From DATFVA01 sp963815785 (GTDB lineage: Bacteria > Bacteroidota > Ignavibacteria > Ignavibacteriales > Ignavibacteriaceae): 64,000 nt of DNA. The stretch is taken from the NCBI GenBank assembly GCA_963815785.1, contig CAWFHZ010000012.1, positions 124,001-188,000 of the forward strand. Direction: 5' to 3'. A program made the position numbers and the translations under genes. The notes beneath the pieces were generated by a model that ran no database searches, was not told where the DNA came from, and worked only from the letters and a program-made list of their open reading frames with translations. Below are positions 9,303 to 18,610 of this stretch, piece after piece; positions within the stretch are counted from its first letter, which is position 1; every line of letters begins with the position of its first letter.

Positions 9303-9716
9303 TTATTGTTCGCAAAGCAGCATCCAGATCGTACCGAACTTGTCGCGGAGCATTGCAAACTTTGAAGCAAAAAAAGTTTTATCCATCTTCATAAAAATCT
9401 GACCATCGTCAGAAAGTAAATTATAAATTCTTTCTGTTTCATCTTCATCCGGAACACTTAAAGTTATATACGCACTTCGCATTGGTTCCGCATTCGGAAT
9501 ATCAGCACCCATCAAGATGCCAGTACCAATTTCAATTTGTGCATGAAGAATTTTGTCTTCCCAGTTTTCTCCGGGAATATTAGACTTATCAGGCATATCA
9601 TTAAAAGTTGACATCATTGTTATTTTACCGCCGAGATGTTTTTCATAAAATTGAAAAGCTTCTCTGCAGTTTCCTTTATAGTTAAGTATGTATTCAGTTT
9701 CATTTGATTTTATCAT
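9303..9716 (-). CDS. PhnB-like VOC family protein
   Basis: About 137 residues from the ATG at 9716, chosen because a GAGG motif lies ten bases upstream; an in-frame start at 9791 would add a non-homologous tail. The protein has the PhnB-type pattern YILNYKGNCREAFQFYEKHLGG, ILHAQIEIG, GILMGADIP, and the C-terminal KFAMLRDKFGTIWMLL. PhnB-like proteins are VOC folds named after a phosphonate-operon gene but most have no assigned reaction. Confidence 0.87.
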   Translation of the reverse strand: MIKSNETEYILNYKGNCREAFQFYEKHLGGKITMMSTFNDMPDKSNIPGENWEDKILHAQIEIGTGILMGADIPNAEPMRSAYITLSVPDEDETERIYNLLSDDGQIFMKMDKTFFASKFAMLRDKFGTIWMLLCEQ

Positions 9717-9830
9717 AAATAATTCCTCTAATAGAAAAATCAGTTGATAAATAAATTTATTTTTATGATACAAGTTTTCTTCGTTTATCAATTTCAGCTA
9801 CAGTTTCATTTTCAGCTTTTTATTTTCTCC

Positions 9831-10432
9831 TTAAGCCCCAATAGTACCTGTCCTAACATTTCCAGCCCGTTTATAATTTGCGAAAATCACCCCATTTGAT
9901 GTAACCAAACTGTCTGTTAATGTAAAGACTGCAGGAATGGTCCCCGAGTTAAACAAACGCTTGCCCGTACCGAGCATAACCGGGAACGTTTTGAGCCACA
10001 GTTCATCAACCAGGTCATGTTTGAACAGTGTCTGAATCAGATTGCCACTGCCGTGAACCTGAATATCAGAACCTTCTGGTTTTTAAGTTTTTTTATGTCA
10101 TCCACGTTTTTCAGGAAAACTGAGTTTTGCCATTCTGACTTTTGCATGGTATTTGACATGACATATTTTGTAACCTCATTGATACCCGGCCAATAATTTG
10201 CATGTTCAGGCCAGTAGGCAGCAAAAATCTCGAATGTTTTTCTGCCTAACAGAAGATCTGCGGACTTCAATTGTATTTCCATGAACTCACCAGCAGCTTT
10301 GTCAGCTTCCTGAAAATACGGTGCAACCCAGCCTCCATATTTGAAACTGTCTGACATATCTTCTTCGGGTCCGCCCGGAGCCTGCATTACTCCGTCTAAT
10401 GTTATAAATGATAGAACAATTATTTTTCTCAT
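9831..10432 (-). pseudogene. dihydrofolate reductase-like (RibD C-terminal) protein, one frameshift
   Basis: The first part (MRKIIVLSFITLDGVMQAPG, LLLGRKTFEIFAAYWP) ends in an artefactual tail after KKLKNQK. Adding one G near 10076, where the expected GGG is GG, restores the family sequence (GSDIQVHGSGNLIQTL, LVDELWLKTFPVMLGTGKR, ANYKRAG) and a normal length near 200 residues, ending at the TAA at 9831. A single missing base in a homopolymer may be a sequencing error. This is the second of three broken members of the family in the array. Confidence 0.82.
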
Positions 10433-10539
10433 TTTTTACTCTCTGATTCTTAATAAATTTTAATATATAAATTCACCTAATCAATCAAGATGAATGGATA
10501 TATGATTGAATGGCTTTATCAATTAATATTATGGATTAT

Positions 10540-10971
10540 TTATTTTTTTTTAAAATAGTCCGATTCCACATACTTTTTAAAATTATCCTGAATTGCCTGC
10601 CAGCCGGATCTTTGCATCTCAATCGAATATTCATTATCTGATTCAAAGGTCGTTGTAACTTTTATTTTACCGTCAAGATTTTCAAAATATATAACGACCT
10701 TTCTGCCGTCTGCAATTGTGTAAGCGATCTTCTTCTGATTAATCACTTCATCATAAACAGCCTCAAAGTCAAAACCAAAACTTCCATCTTTGGCTTCCAT
10801 TCTGCTCTTTAGTTTCCCGCCGACTCTTAAATCATTTTCTGCACCTGGGCAATGCCAGTCATCAGAAGCATAATTCCACTTTGTAATATGTTCAGGTTTA
10901 GTAAAGTAATCCCAAACTTTTTCGGCATCTGCAGAAATAGTTGCGTCTATAGTTATTTTGGCTGGACTCAT
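10540..10971 (-). CDS. SRPBCC / AHSA1-type START-like protein
   Basis: A 143-residue paralogue of the protein at 7955-8371, with VWDYFTKPEHITKWNYASDD, LRVGGKLKSRMEAKDGSFGF and a C-terminal SGWQAIQDNFKKYVE helix. The fold binds hydrophobic molecules; ligand unknown. The two copies are separated by two hydrolase/VOC genes and a broken reductase, so the duplication probably moved a block rather than one gene. Confidence 0.88.
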   Translation of the reverse strand: MSPAKITIDATISADAEKVWDYFTKPEHITKWNYASDDWHCPGAENDLRVGGKLKSRMEAKDGSFGFDFEAVYDEVINQKKIAYTIADGRKVVIYFENLDGKIKVTTTFESDNEYSIEMQRSGWQAIQDNFKKYVESDYFKKK

Positions 10972-11021
10972 TTATACCTCTTCTTTTTTATTTTGTTATT
11001 ATCTTAATTTATGTGTGTCTT

Positions 11022-11918
11022 TCAGGCATTCTCAAGTTCAGCAATGTTCAGCTTTTTCATTCCAAGAACCTTCTGCATTACTCTTTGAGATTTTCCATTT
11101 TCTTTACTGCTTAACAATTCACTTAATTCTGCCGGGATAATTTGCCAGGAAACTCCAAATTTATCTTTCAGCCAGCCGCACATTTGAGCTTTAGGATCTC
11201 CGCCTTCAGATAATTTATCCCAGAAATTATCCAATTCCTTTTGGTCATTACAATTAACTACAAATGATATTGCTTCATTGAATTGAAAATCGTGCTCGCC
11301 GGCTCCATCCATTGCAGCAAATTTCTTTCCTTCGAGAGTAAAGTCTGCATACATTAACGCTTCCGGATTATCCGGCAGAGATTCAGGACCATATTTGTAT
11401 ATATTATCTACTTTAGCATTTTTAAAAACAGATGTGTAATAGTTGATGGCTTCATTTGCTTTACCAAAAACATTACCGGTAAATAAAAATGACGGAACTA
11501 TTTTTTGTTCAATATCATTTTCGATGAGCATAAGCTGCCAGGACAATCCGAATTTATCCTCAACCCAACCATACTTTTTACTCCAGTCATATTTATTTAA
11601 CTCCATTAAAACTTTCCCGCCATCGGAAAGTTTTTTCCATAACTCATCAACTTCTTTTTCATCTTTGGTATTAACAAAAAATGAAATTGAAGGATTTATT
11701 CTAAATACCGGTCCGCCGTTTATTGCTGTAAAATTGAAACCTTCAATTTCAAAGGAAGCAGTCATAACAGAACCGGGTTTCATTCCGGAAGCATTTGCAC
11801 TTGCTTCATTGTATTTAGTTGTGCTTCCTATTTTTGAATTCTTGAAAACGGAGGTATAAAATTTAGCGGCATCTTCAGCCTGTGTATCGTACCATAGGAA
11901 CGGGGTTATCTTTTGCAT
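11022..11918 (-). CDS. two-domain PhnB-like VOC protein
   Basis: About 298 residues from the ATG at 11918, which has GGAG six bases upstream; a TTG at 11930 is the alternative. Two tandem VOC/PhnB domains are visible: residues about 1-135 (ITPFLWYDTQAEDAAKFYTSVF, EDKFGLSWQLML) and about 140-270 (SFLFTGNVFGKANEAINYYTSVF, KDKFGVSWQIIP). Such 3-demethylubiquinone-methyltransferase-like double-VOC proteins are common but unassigned. The C-terminal tail (RVMQKVLGMKKLNI) is conserved in relatives. Confidence 0.87.
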   Translation of the reverse strand: MQKITPFLWYDTQAEDAAKFYTSVFKNSKIGSTTKYNEASANASGMKPGSVMTASFEIEGFNFTAINGGPVFRINPSISFFVNTKDEKEVDELWKKLSDGGKVLMELNKYDWSKKYGWVEDKFGLSWQLMLIENDIEQKIVPSFLFTGNVFGKANEAINYYTSVFKNAKVDNIYKYGPESLPDNPEALMYADFTLEGKKFAAMDGAGEHDFQFNEAISFVVNCNDQKELDNFWDKLSEGGDPKAQMCGWLKDKFGVSWQIIPAELSELLSSKENGKSQRVMQKVLGMKKLNIAELENA

Positions 11919-11965
11919 TTCAGACTCCAATTAATTCTTAAATGATTTTTCAATTTCTGTAAACT

Positions 11966-12076
11966 TTATTTTTCAGGATTATAAAGATCAACTACAATTC
12001 TGCAATCGAGCTCGCCGTCCGGTCTTTTTACAAAACCATCAATACACATTTGAACCTGAAGTTTTATTTTTCTCAT
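11966..12076 (-). pseudogene. N-terminal remnant of a dihydrofolate reductase-like protein
   Basis: A 36-codon frame opening MRKIKLQVQMCIDGFVKRPDG, the N-terminus of the same RibD-C/dihydrofolate-reductase-like family found at 5501-6057 and 9831-10432, but it stops after 36 codons with no continuation in the other frames. It is therefore a truncated relic, not a simple frameshift, sitting between two PhnB-like genes. Confidence 0.6.
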
Positions 12077-12107
12077 TTATATCTCAAAGATTTTTGTTTT
12101 CCTAACT

Positions 12108-12536
12108 TCAAGAACTTTTAGGTGTATACCCCACCATCCATTGTATTCCGAATTTATCATTAACCATTCCGAAATACGAACCCCAGAAAGTATCGGCCTG
12201 AGACATTGTTACTTTACCTCCTGCTGATAATCCCTTAAAGATTTTGTCTGCTTCTGCTTTGCTTTCTGTCTCGACTGAAAGAGAAAAATTATTTCCGAAA
12301 GTTAATTTCCACCCTTGTGATTCCAGTGCATCAGTTCCCATCAGAATGTTTCTATTTCCAATCGGAAATGATATGTGCATTAATTTATTTTTTTCATCTT
12401 CAGACATTTTACCGGCTTCGGGAGTATCTTTAAATCGAGAAACCATTTGAAATTCCCCGCCGAAAACTGATTTGTAAAAATTGAATGCCTCTTCAGTATT
12501 CCCTGCAAAATTCAAATATGGATTTATTGTAACCAT
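12108..12536 (-). CDS. PhnB-like VOC family protein
   Basis: A 142-residue protein with the full PhnB pattern: INPYLNFAGNTEEAFNFYKSVFGGEF, a KLMHISFPIGN strand, ILMGTDAL, and the C-terminal WGSYFGMVNDKFGIQWMVGY. No metal-ligand set or substrate can be assigned with confidence. A GGAG lies just upstream of its ATG. It belongs to the same minus-strand run as its VOC neighbours. Confidence 0.88.
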   Translation of the reverse strand: MVTINPYLNFAGNTEEAFNFYKSVFGGEFQMVSRFKDTPEAGKMSEDEKNKLMHISFPIGNRNILMGTDALESQGWKLTFGNNFSLSVETESKAEADKIFKGLSAGGKVTMSQADTFWGSYFGMVNDKFGIQWMVGYTPKSS

Positions 12537-12562
12537 TTATTTCTCCTTTGCGTTAATAATAA

Positions 12563-12955
12563 TTATTGTCTCTCTTCAACAATCGATAAAATATTTCCTG
12601 CAGGATCTTTGAACCAGGCAATTGCAGGTCCGTTTCCTCTAAGAATACCTTTTGAATCAGTTTTTAAATCCGGAAGATCATAAACCTCGAACTTTACGCC
12701 TTTACTTTTCAGTTCATCAACCGTTTTATCAACATCACTTACAATAAAGTTTAACACAGTAAAAGAAGCAGGAGAATGACCAGGTTTTTCGTAGAGTAAA
12801 ACTGTGCTGCTGCCGGCAAGATTCAACTGGACAAGTCCTTTCATTCCGGTTTTATCCGATGCATTAAGTCCCAGAGTTTTTGAATAAAATTCTTTTGCTT
12901 TTTCCACATCATTAACCGAGAAACTGCTGAACGCTTTAGAGTTTTTCAGTATCAT
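12563..12955 (-). CDS. VOC (glyoxalase/bleomycin-resistance-like) protein
   Basis: About 130 residues from the ATG at 12955 (a GTG five codons earlier is possible). The pattern is FSSFSVNDVEKAKEFYSKTLGL, LLYEKPGHSPASFTVLNFIV, DVDKTVDELKSKGV and the closing WFKDPAGNILSIVEE, a classic single VOC domain. It is the first gene of the minus-strand array and is divergent from the GlxA-type regulator, so the roughly 240 bases between the two start codons probably hold promoters for both directions. Confidence 0.88.
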   Translation of the reverse strand: MILKNSKAFSSFSVNDVEKAKEFYSKTLGLNASDKTGMKGLVQLNLAGSSTVLLYEKPGHSPASFTVLNFIVSDVDKTVDELKSKGVKFEVYDLPDLKTDSKGILRGNGPAIAWFKDPAGNILSIVEERQ

Positions 12956-13197
12956 ATTATTTTCTTTCACTATTCGTTACATATTGATTTAAATAAACCC
13001 CCAAAAGGACATGGAACTGCCTTCTGGTTTAAGATTATCTTATTTTTAATGATTCAAGCTCACTGCAAAGGTAATAGCGTTTTCTTAAAAAAGGAAGGTG
13101 TAATTACGGCAACTTAAGGGGTTGATTGCGACAGATTCCTTATCTATATTCGTTTCAATTCATCAGTGAGTTTTCAAATGAAAATCATGGATATTAC

Positions 13198-14178
13198 ATG
13201 AAACACATATCTATATTAATTCCGCTCGGACACACAAGCATGGTTAACATTGAAGGACCTTACCAGATATTCTCTGAAGTAAATGGATTATTAGCTGAAC
13301 TTGGGAGAGATAAATTATTTGAGCTTCATCTTGTGGGTATCTCAAAAGAAACAAAACAATCGACAGGATTATTTACGATCAATCCTGATCTATTAATACA
13401 AAACGTTACCAAAACCGATTTAATTATTATCCCGGCATTGTTTGGCGATCAGAAAAAAGCAGTAGAACGTAATAAGGAATTTATTCCCTGGATAATTGAA
13501 CAATACAAAAACGGGGCTGAGATAGCAAGCTTCTGCGTTGGCGCGTTTTTTCTTGCTTCAACCGGTTTACTTAATGGGAAAACCTGTACAACTCACTGGC
13601 ATTTTGCAAATGAATTCAGAACTATGTTTCCTGATGCCAATCTTGTTGATGATAAAATAATGACTGAAGATACCGGAATTTATACAAGCGGAGGAGCATA
13701 TTCATATTTAAATCTTCTCCTTTATTTAATTGAAAAATATGCCGGACGTGAAGTTGCTGTTTTAATTTCCAAATTATTTATGATTGATATTGACCGGAAC
13801 AGCCAGTCCCCTTTTATAATGTTCAAAGGACAAAAAGAACATGAGGATGAGCGGATTAAAAAGGCACAGGAATTTATTGAAAGCAATTACCGGGAAAAGA
13901 TCACTGTTGAACAATTGGCTTCAACGTTTGCACTGAGCAGAAGAAATCTTGAACGAAGATTTAAAAAGGCAACGGCAAATACAGTTGTGGAATATATTCA
14001 GCGAGTGAAAATTGAGGCGGCAAAAATTAGTCTTGAAACATCCCGTGAGAATATTAGCGAAGTGATGTATAAAGTAGGCTACAACGATACAAAAGCTTTT
14101 CGCACAACTTTTAAAAAAATTACCGGCTTGTCTCCTGTTCAATACAGAAATAAATATAACCGGGAATTGGCTGCTTAA
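13198..14178 (+). CDS. GlxA-family AraC-type transcription regulator
   Basis: About 326 residues from the ATG at 13198; an upstream TTG at 13126 would add 24 residues without homology. Residues 1-190 form a DJ-1/PfpI-like domain (HISILIPLGHT, then EIASFCVGAFFLASTGLLNGK, with the conserved Cys, and TTHWHF). Residues about 225-326 form an AraC double helix-turn-helix (ITVEQLASTFALSRRNLERRFKKAT, then ISEVMYKVGYNDTKAFRTTFKK). It is divergent from the VOC array and is the obvious candidate regulator of it, though no operator was identified. Confidence 0.9.
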   Translation: MKHISILIPLGHTSMVNIEGPYQIFSEVNGLLAELGRDKLFELHLVGISKETKQSTGLFTINPDLLIQNVTKTDLIIIPALFGDQKKAVERNKEFIPWIIEQYKNGAEIASFCVGAFFLASTGLLNGKTCTTHWHFANEFRTMFPDANLVDDKIMTEDTGIYTSGGAYSYLNLLLYLIEKYAGREVAVLISKLFMIDIDRNSQSPFIMFKGQKEHEDERIKKAQEFIESNYREKITVEQLASTFALSRRNLERRFKKATANTVVEYIQRVKIEAAKISLETSRENISEVMYKVGYNDTKAFRTTFKKITGLSPVQYRNKYNRELAA

Positions 14179-14184
14179 AGTTAC

Positions 14185-14234
14185 TAACCTTCGAGGTTAG
14201 CATTTCGCTGGCAGAGATTTAACCTCGAAGGTTA
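14185..14234. repeat. paired inverted-repeat hairpins
   Basis: Two 15-base hairpins, TAACCTTCGAGGTTA at 14185-14199 and TAACCTCGAAGGTTA at 14220-14234, are exact reverse complements of each other, so they can fold separately or as one long stem. They lie directly after the glxA-type stop and before the methyltransferase. No strong T-tract follows, so a terminator role is uncertain; a mobile or REP-like palindrome is the alternative. Confidence 0.6.
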
Positions 14235-14244
14235 AATATAAACT

Positions 14245-14871
14245 ATGAATAATAAACAGGCATACAATCTCTGGTCGAAGCAGTACGACACAAATGATAA
14301 CAAGACCCGTGACCTTGAAGCAAAAGCTTTGAGAGAAACTCTTGCTGAATTTGAGTTTAACAATTGCCTTGAAATCGGCTGTGGAACCGGAAAAAATACT
14401 GAATGGCTTTTGCAGAAAGTAAAATTAATTACTTGTGTTGATTTTTCAGAAAAGATGATTGCAAAAGCAAAAGAGAAAATTAACTCTGAAAAGGTACAAT
14501 TTGTTCTGGCAGATATTACAAAGGACTGGGATTTTACAGAAGATAAATATAATATCGTAACCTTCAGTCTTGTACTTGAACACGTTGAAGATCTCAATCA
14601 CATATTTAAAGAAGCTGCCAGTGTTTTATTACCGGGTGGAATAATTTACATAGGCGAGCTCCATCCTTACAAGCAATACAATGGAACAAAAGCAAGATTT
14701 GAAACTGAAGAGGGTTTACAGGTTTTAGATTGTTACACCCACAATATTTCTGATTTTATTCATTCAGCAAATAAAAATGGATGTGAAGTTGCATACTTAA
14801 ATGAATATTTTGACGAACCTGAGAAATCATCTGTACCGCGTTTATTAACCATTCTCTTTAATAAAAGATAA
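14245..14871 (+). CDS. class I SAM-dependent methyltransferase
   Basis: A 208-residue methyltransferase. The SAM-binding motif I is CLEIGCGTGKNTEWLL (about residue 40), followed by the acidic loop CVDFSEKMI, then VQFVLADITKDW and the motif IV region NIVTFSLVLEHVEDL. The target molecule is not evident from the sequence, which resembles general small-molecule methyltransferases. It is probably separately transcribed because of the hairpin pair before it. Confidence 0.85.
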   Translation: MNNKQAYNLWSKQYDTNDNKTRDLEAKALRETLAEFEFNNCLEIGCGTGKNTEWLLQKVKLITCVDFSEKMIAKAKEKINSEKVQFVLADITKDWDFTEDKYNIVTFSLVLEHVEDLNHIFKEAASVLLPGGIIYIGELHPYKQYNGTKARFETEEGLQVLDCYTHNISDFIHSANKNGCEVAYLNEYFDEPEKSSVPRLLTILFNKR

Positions 14872-14961
14872 CTTCGGGTATTTGCTCAAATCATTTAATA
14901 ATTACTTTAATCCTGTTAATGTATATTTGTTGCTCAATTATGCTATTTAAAATTTAAAAAT

Positions 14962-16860
14962 ATGCCCGATAATATTGCCCCTGTTATATTAACTGCTCTT
15001 GAACTGGAAGTACATTTTGGTGAGCAAATCATTTTAGACAAAGCATCATTAAGTGTACATGAAGGTGACCGGATCGGATTAGTCGGAAGAAACGGTGCAG
15101 GCAAATCAACTTTTCTGAAAATCGTTTCCGGGTTAATGCTTCCGGATTCCGGTGAAGTGGCAAAAAAGAGAAATCTTGTAACCGGATTTCTTTCACAGGA
15201 ATTTACTTTAGATGAATCAAAAGGCGTTTATGAAAATATTTTAACCGGAGCCGAACAGGAACTGGATTTAATAAAAGAATATGAACAGACTCCTTTCGAT
15301 TCACCTAAAAAACATCATCTTGAAGAAACTATTCTTCGTATGGATTCTTGGAATCTTGAAAAGCGGATTAAGGTACTTGCCAAATCTTTGGATGCGCCGG
15401 ATATTGACAGGAATATTACGGAATTATCAGGTGGTGAAAAAAGGCGTGTAGCTCTTTGCCGTGCATTAATTTCCAATCCTGATTTGCTGATTCTTGACGA
15501 ACCAACAAATCATCTCGATACAAACTCAATTGAGTGGCTTGAGGATTTTCTCGCAGGCTATAAAGGAACGTGCATATTTGTTACACATGACCGTTATTTT
15601 CTCGACAGGATAGCAAACAGAATTGTTGAGCTTTCTTCGGGAACATTTTTTTCACACCCCGGAAATTATACAGAGTATCTTATTAACAAAACCGAAAGGC
15701 AGGCAGTTAAAGAGGTTGAAGAACGTAAGCGACAACTTTTTTTGAAGCGTGAATTAGAATGGGTAAGACGTGGTCCGAGGGCAAGAAGAACAAAAGCCAA
15801 AAGCAGGCTGGATAATTTTTATGAGGTTTCCAGCCAGACAAATAATGAAGTTGAGCTTGATGTAGATTTAATAATTCCTCCATCAGAGCGATTGGGTAAA
15901 AAAGTTGTTGAGCTGAAAAACGTTGGAATAAAGCTTGGTGATAATTTTCTGTTTGATCATTTTAATTTTAACTTCGAAGCAGGTAAAAAAATAGGTGTGG
16001 TTGGAAATAACGGGGTTGGGAAAACAACTTTGCTTAAAATCATTTTGGGAGAAATTACCCCAACAATCGGAATTGTTGAAACAGGCGAAACTACTGAGTT
16101 TAACTATGTTGATCAGTCACGTCTGCTGTTAAATGATGATGTTTCTGTTATCAGTGCAATTGGGGAGGGAAATGATGTTATAAAATTCGGCAGACACCAG
16201 TTAAGTGTGTGGACATACTTAAGACGTTTTCTTTTTTCAGATGATAAAATAAATACGCAGGTGGGTAAACTTTCCGGAGGAGAAAAAAGCAGGCTCACAC
16301 TTGCAAAGATTTTAGCAAGAGGCGGAAATTTTCTTATGCTCGATGAACCTACAAACGACCTTGACCTTCCTACTTTAAGAATACTCGAAGAAGCGTTGAT
16401 ATCTTTTGAAGGATGTGTTGTGGTTGTTAGTCACGACAGATATTTCCTGAACAGGACCTGTAACGGAATTCTGGCTTTAGAGGGTGAAAAGGAAATTTAT
16501 TACAGCGAAGGTGATTATGATTACTATATCAAAAAAAGGAAGCAGCGGGAAAAAGAAAATGAAGATGCGAAGCCAAAAGAAAAAAAAGAAATATTAAGCG
16601 GCGTATCCCGCGATAAGTCTAAACCTAAAAAGCTAAGCTATAAAGATGCTTTGGAGCTTGATCAGATTGAAGAGAAAATAATTGATGCTGAATCAGAAGT
16701 TGAAAGAATAGAAAAGATATTTACTTCTACTGATTTTTATATGAAGTATGCAGAACAGACAAATGAATTAAACCGGCAGCTTGAAGAAGCAAAAGAAAAG
16801 GTTAAACGTCTTTACGAGAGATGGGATGAGTTGGAGAAGAAGAAGGCAGAGCTATCTTAA
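14962..16860 (+). CDS. ABC-F family ATPase, Uup type
   Basis: A 632-residue cytosolic protein with two ABC domains and no membrane segment. Domain 1 has Walker A GRNGAGKST, signature LSGGEKRR and Walker B LLILDEPTNHLD; domain 2 has GNNGVGKTT, LSGGEKSR and LMLDEPTNDLD. A basic linker (RRGPRARRTKAKSR) and a C-terminal coiled coil (about 545-632, LDQIEEKIIDAESEVERIEK) mark the Uup-like branch, associated with ribosome and nucleic-acid functions. It converges with the THUMP methyltransferase, overlapping by four bases. Confidence 0.92.
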   Translation: MPDNIAPVILTALELEVHFGEQIILDKASLSVHEGDRIGLVGRNGAGKSTFLKIVSGLMLPDSGEVAKKRNLVTGFLSQEFTLDESKGVYENILTGAEQELDLIKEYEQTPFDSPKKHHLEETILRMDSWNLEKRIKVLAKSLDAPDIDRNITELSGGEKRRVALCRALISNPDLLILDEPTNHLDTNSIEWLEDFLAGYKGTCIFVTHDRYFLDRIANRIVELSSGTFFSHPGNYTEYLINKTERQAVKEVEERKRQLFLKRELEWVRRGPRARRTKAKSRLDNFYEVSSQTNNEVELDVDLIIPPSERLGKKVVELKNVGIKLGDNFLFDHFNFNFEAGKKIGVVGNNGVGKTTLLKIILGEITPTIGIVETGETTEFNYVDQSRLLLNDDVSVISAIGEGNDVIKFGRHQLSVWTYLRRFLFSDDKINTQVGKLSGGEKSRLTLAKILARGGNFLMLDEPTNDLDLPTLRILEEALISFEGCVVVVSHDRYFLNRTCNGILALEGEKEIYYSEGDYDYYIKKRKQREKENEDAKPKEKKEILSGVSRDKSKPKKLSYKDALELDQIEEKIIDAESEVERIEKIFTSTDFYMKYAEQTNELNRQLEEAKEKVKRLYERWDELEKKKAELS

Positions 16861-18044
16861 GAACTAAATTTCTCCGGAGAATCAGCATATTTTTTCTTCC
16901 TGCTTCCTTTATAACTATCAATCTGCAGAAGCACACCTTCAAGCTTACCGTTATCAAGAGTGATTCTTCTGGTGGTTTTAAGCCCGATAGATTTTCGGAG
17001 TTCAGTATTTCCAGTGTAGATAAAAGCAGAAGTTCCGGTACATTTTGTTTTAAGAAAATCGCCCAATTCTTTATAAAGAGTTTGTACTTCCTCTTTTTCA
17101 CCAAGTCTGATTCCGTAAGGAGGATTTGTTATCAATGTTCCGTTCTCAAAATCTTTTACCTGCTGAAACTGCTGACATGAAATCACAATTGAATCAGAAT
17201 ACGGAAGGTGAGAAAGATTTTCTCTTGCAACATCCAATGCCTTTTGTGATTTATCGCTTCCATGAATAATATTCTTAGGCAATGGCCTGATTTTACCATC
17301 ATATTCTTCTTTAACTTTTTTCCATACTTCAGAATCAAAATCCGGCAGATTAGAAAATCCGAATTTCTTGCGAAGCTTCTGTGCGGGAATTCTGCAGTAG
17401 TGCATTAAAGCTTCACAAAGAATTGTTCCCGATCCGCACATAGGATCCCATAAAGGATTTTCGCCATTCCACTTACTGATTCGTAATATAGCTGCGGCAA
17501 GAGTTTCCTGCATCGGTGCTTCACCGGCAAGCAGCCTGTATCCTCTTTTATGCAATGAATCCCCTGATGTATCTAGACTAATAACAGCAGTATCCTTTTC
17601 AATATGAAGATTGAACCGGACATCCGGATTTACGACTTCAACATCGGGACGTTTACCATATTTATCCCTGAAGTAATCAGCAATTCCATCCTTCAGACAT
17701 TGGGAAGCATAAAGCGAATTTGTAATGCGGCTTTTGGAAACCGAAGAGCTTATGGCAAAAGTTTTTTCATTCGATAGAAAATCCTCCCAGTGTATTTTTT
17801 TTGCTTTTTGAATCAATGCATCAGTGGTATGGCAGGGGAAAGTCACTAAAGGAGCGAGAACTCTTGATAACAATCGTGACGTATAATTAATCTTATAAAG
17901 AGTTAAAAGATCAGCTTTAAAATAAACACCCTTGTATGTTGTTTTAGTTTCTGAAGCCCCAAGTTCGATTAATTCATCTTCACAAAGGTCTTCCATCTTC
18001 CCGGTTACCTGCGCAAAAAATCCATTTTCTTTATACTCGTACAT
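16857..18044 (-). CDS. THUMP-domain class I RNA methyltransferase (RlmL N-terminal/TrmN type)
   Basis: About 395 residues from the ATG at 18044; a GTG at 18065 overlapping the upstream stop would add seven residues. The N-terminal third is a ferredoxin-like/THUMP region (residues about 1-160), followed by a Rossmann methyltransferase with WDPMCGSGTILCEAL and the catalytic NPPY motif (TNPPYGIRLGE). Relatives methylate guanine N2 in 23S rRNA or tRNA. The exact base is not determinable here. Confidence 0.88.
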   Translation of the reverse strand: MYEYKENGFFAQVTGKMEDLCEDELIELGASETKTTYKGVYFKADLLTLYKINYTSRLLSRVLAPLVTFPCHTTDALIQKAKKIHWEDFLSNEKTFAISSSVSKSRITNSLYASQCLKDGIADYFRDKYGKRPDVEVVNPDVRFNLHIEKDTAVISLDTSGDSLHKRGYRLLAGEAPMQETLAAAILRISKWNGENPLWDPMCGSGTILCEALMHYCRIPAQKLRKKFGFSNLPDFDSEVWKKVKEEYDGKIRPLPKNIIHGSDKSQKALDVARENLSHLPYSDSIVISCQQFQQVKDFENGTLITNPPYGIRLGEKEEVQTLYKELGDFLKTKCTGTSAFIYTGNTELRKSIGLKTTRRITLDNGKLEGVLLQIDSYKGSRKKKYADSPEKFSS

Positions 18045-18048
18045 AAAA

Positions 18049-18610
18049 TTATTTTTTGTGGTCACTGACTAATAAAGAATAAATAGCGGAGTCTAAAAAT
18101 TTTCCGTTGTAATAATAGTTTTCTTTAAAGTAAGCTTCCCGTGTGAAATTATTCCTTTCGAGCAGTTTTATTGACGCTGCATTACCCGGATTTACATTTG
18201 CTTCTATTGAATGAAGTTTCATTACATTAAATCCGTAATTAATAACTTCCAAAACTGCTTCATTCATTATTCCTTTCCCCCAATAATCAGGATGCAGGTT
18301 ATAACCAATTTCTGCCCTGTAATGTTCTTTTTGGATATTCCAGAGACATATAGTTCCAATTAATTTAGAATTGCCTGTTGAGGTAATTGCCCAGGTAACA
18401 GCATCCGAACTATTTTCCAGATCAGAAATTTTTTTAATGAACTCGTATGCATCATCCAATGATTCAGCGGGTGCTTTGTCCAGATACCTCATTACTCTTC
18501 CATCAGACCGGAGAAAGAAAATCTCATTTACATCACTTTTATCTACCTGTCTTAAAAGTAATCTTTTAGCTATTAATTGCCGGAAACGGATTGAAGTTAA
18601 TATTTAACAT
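18049..18610 (-). CDS. GNAT acetyltransferase (RimJ/RimL type), frameshifted near the start
   Basis: The clean frame from 18492 gives 147 residues (MRYLDKAPAESLDD to LLVSDHKK) with the acetyl-CoA-binding core RAEIGYNLHPDYWGKGIMNEAV. Upstream the family sequence continues (AKRLLLRQVDKSDVNEIFFLRSD) in the same frame without a start, while the ATG at 18610 (MLNINFNPFP) is one frame off. One indel near 18590-18597 restores the usual length of about 185 residues. The ATG abuts the stop of the epimerase gene. Confidence 0.8.
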
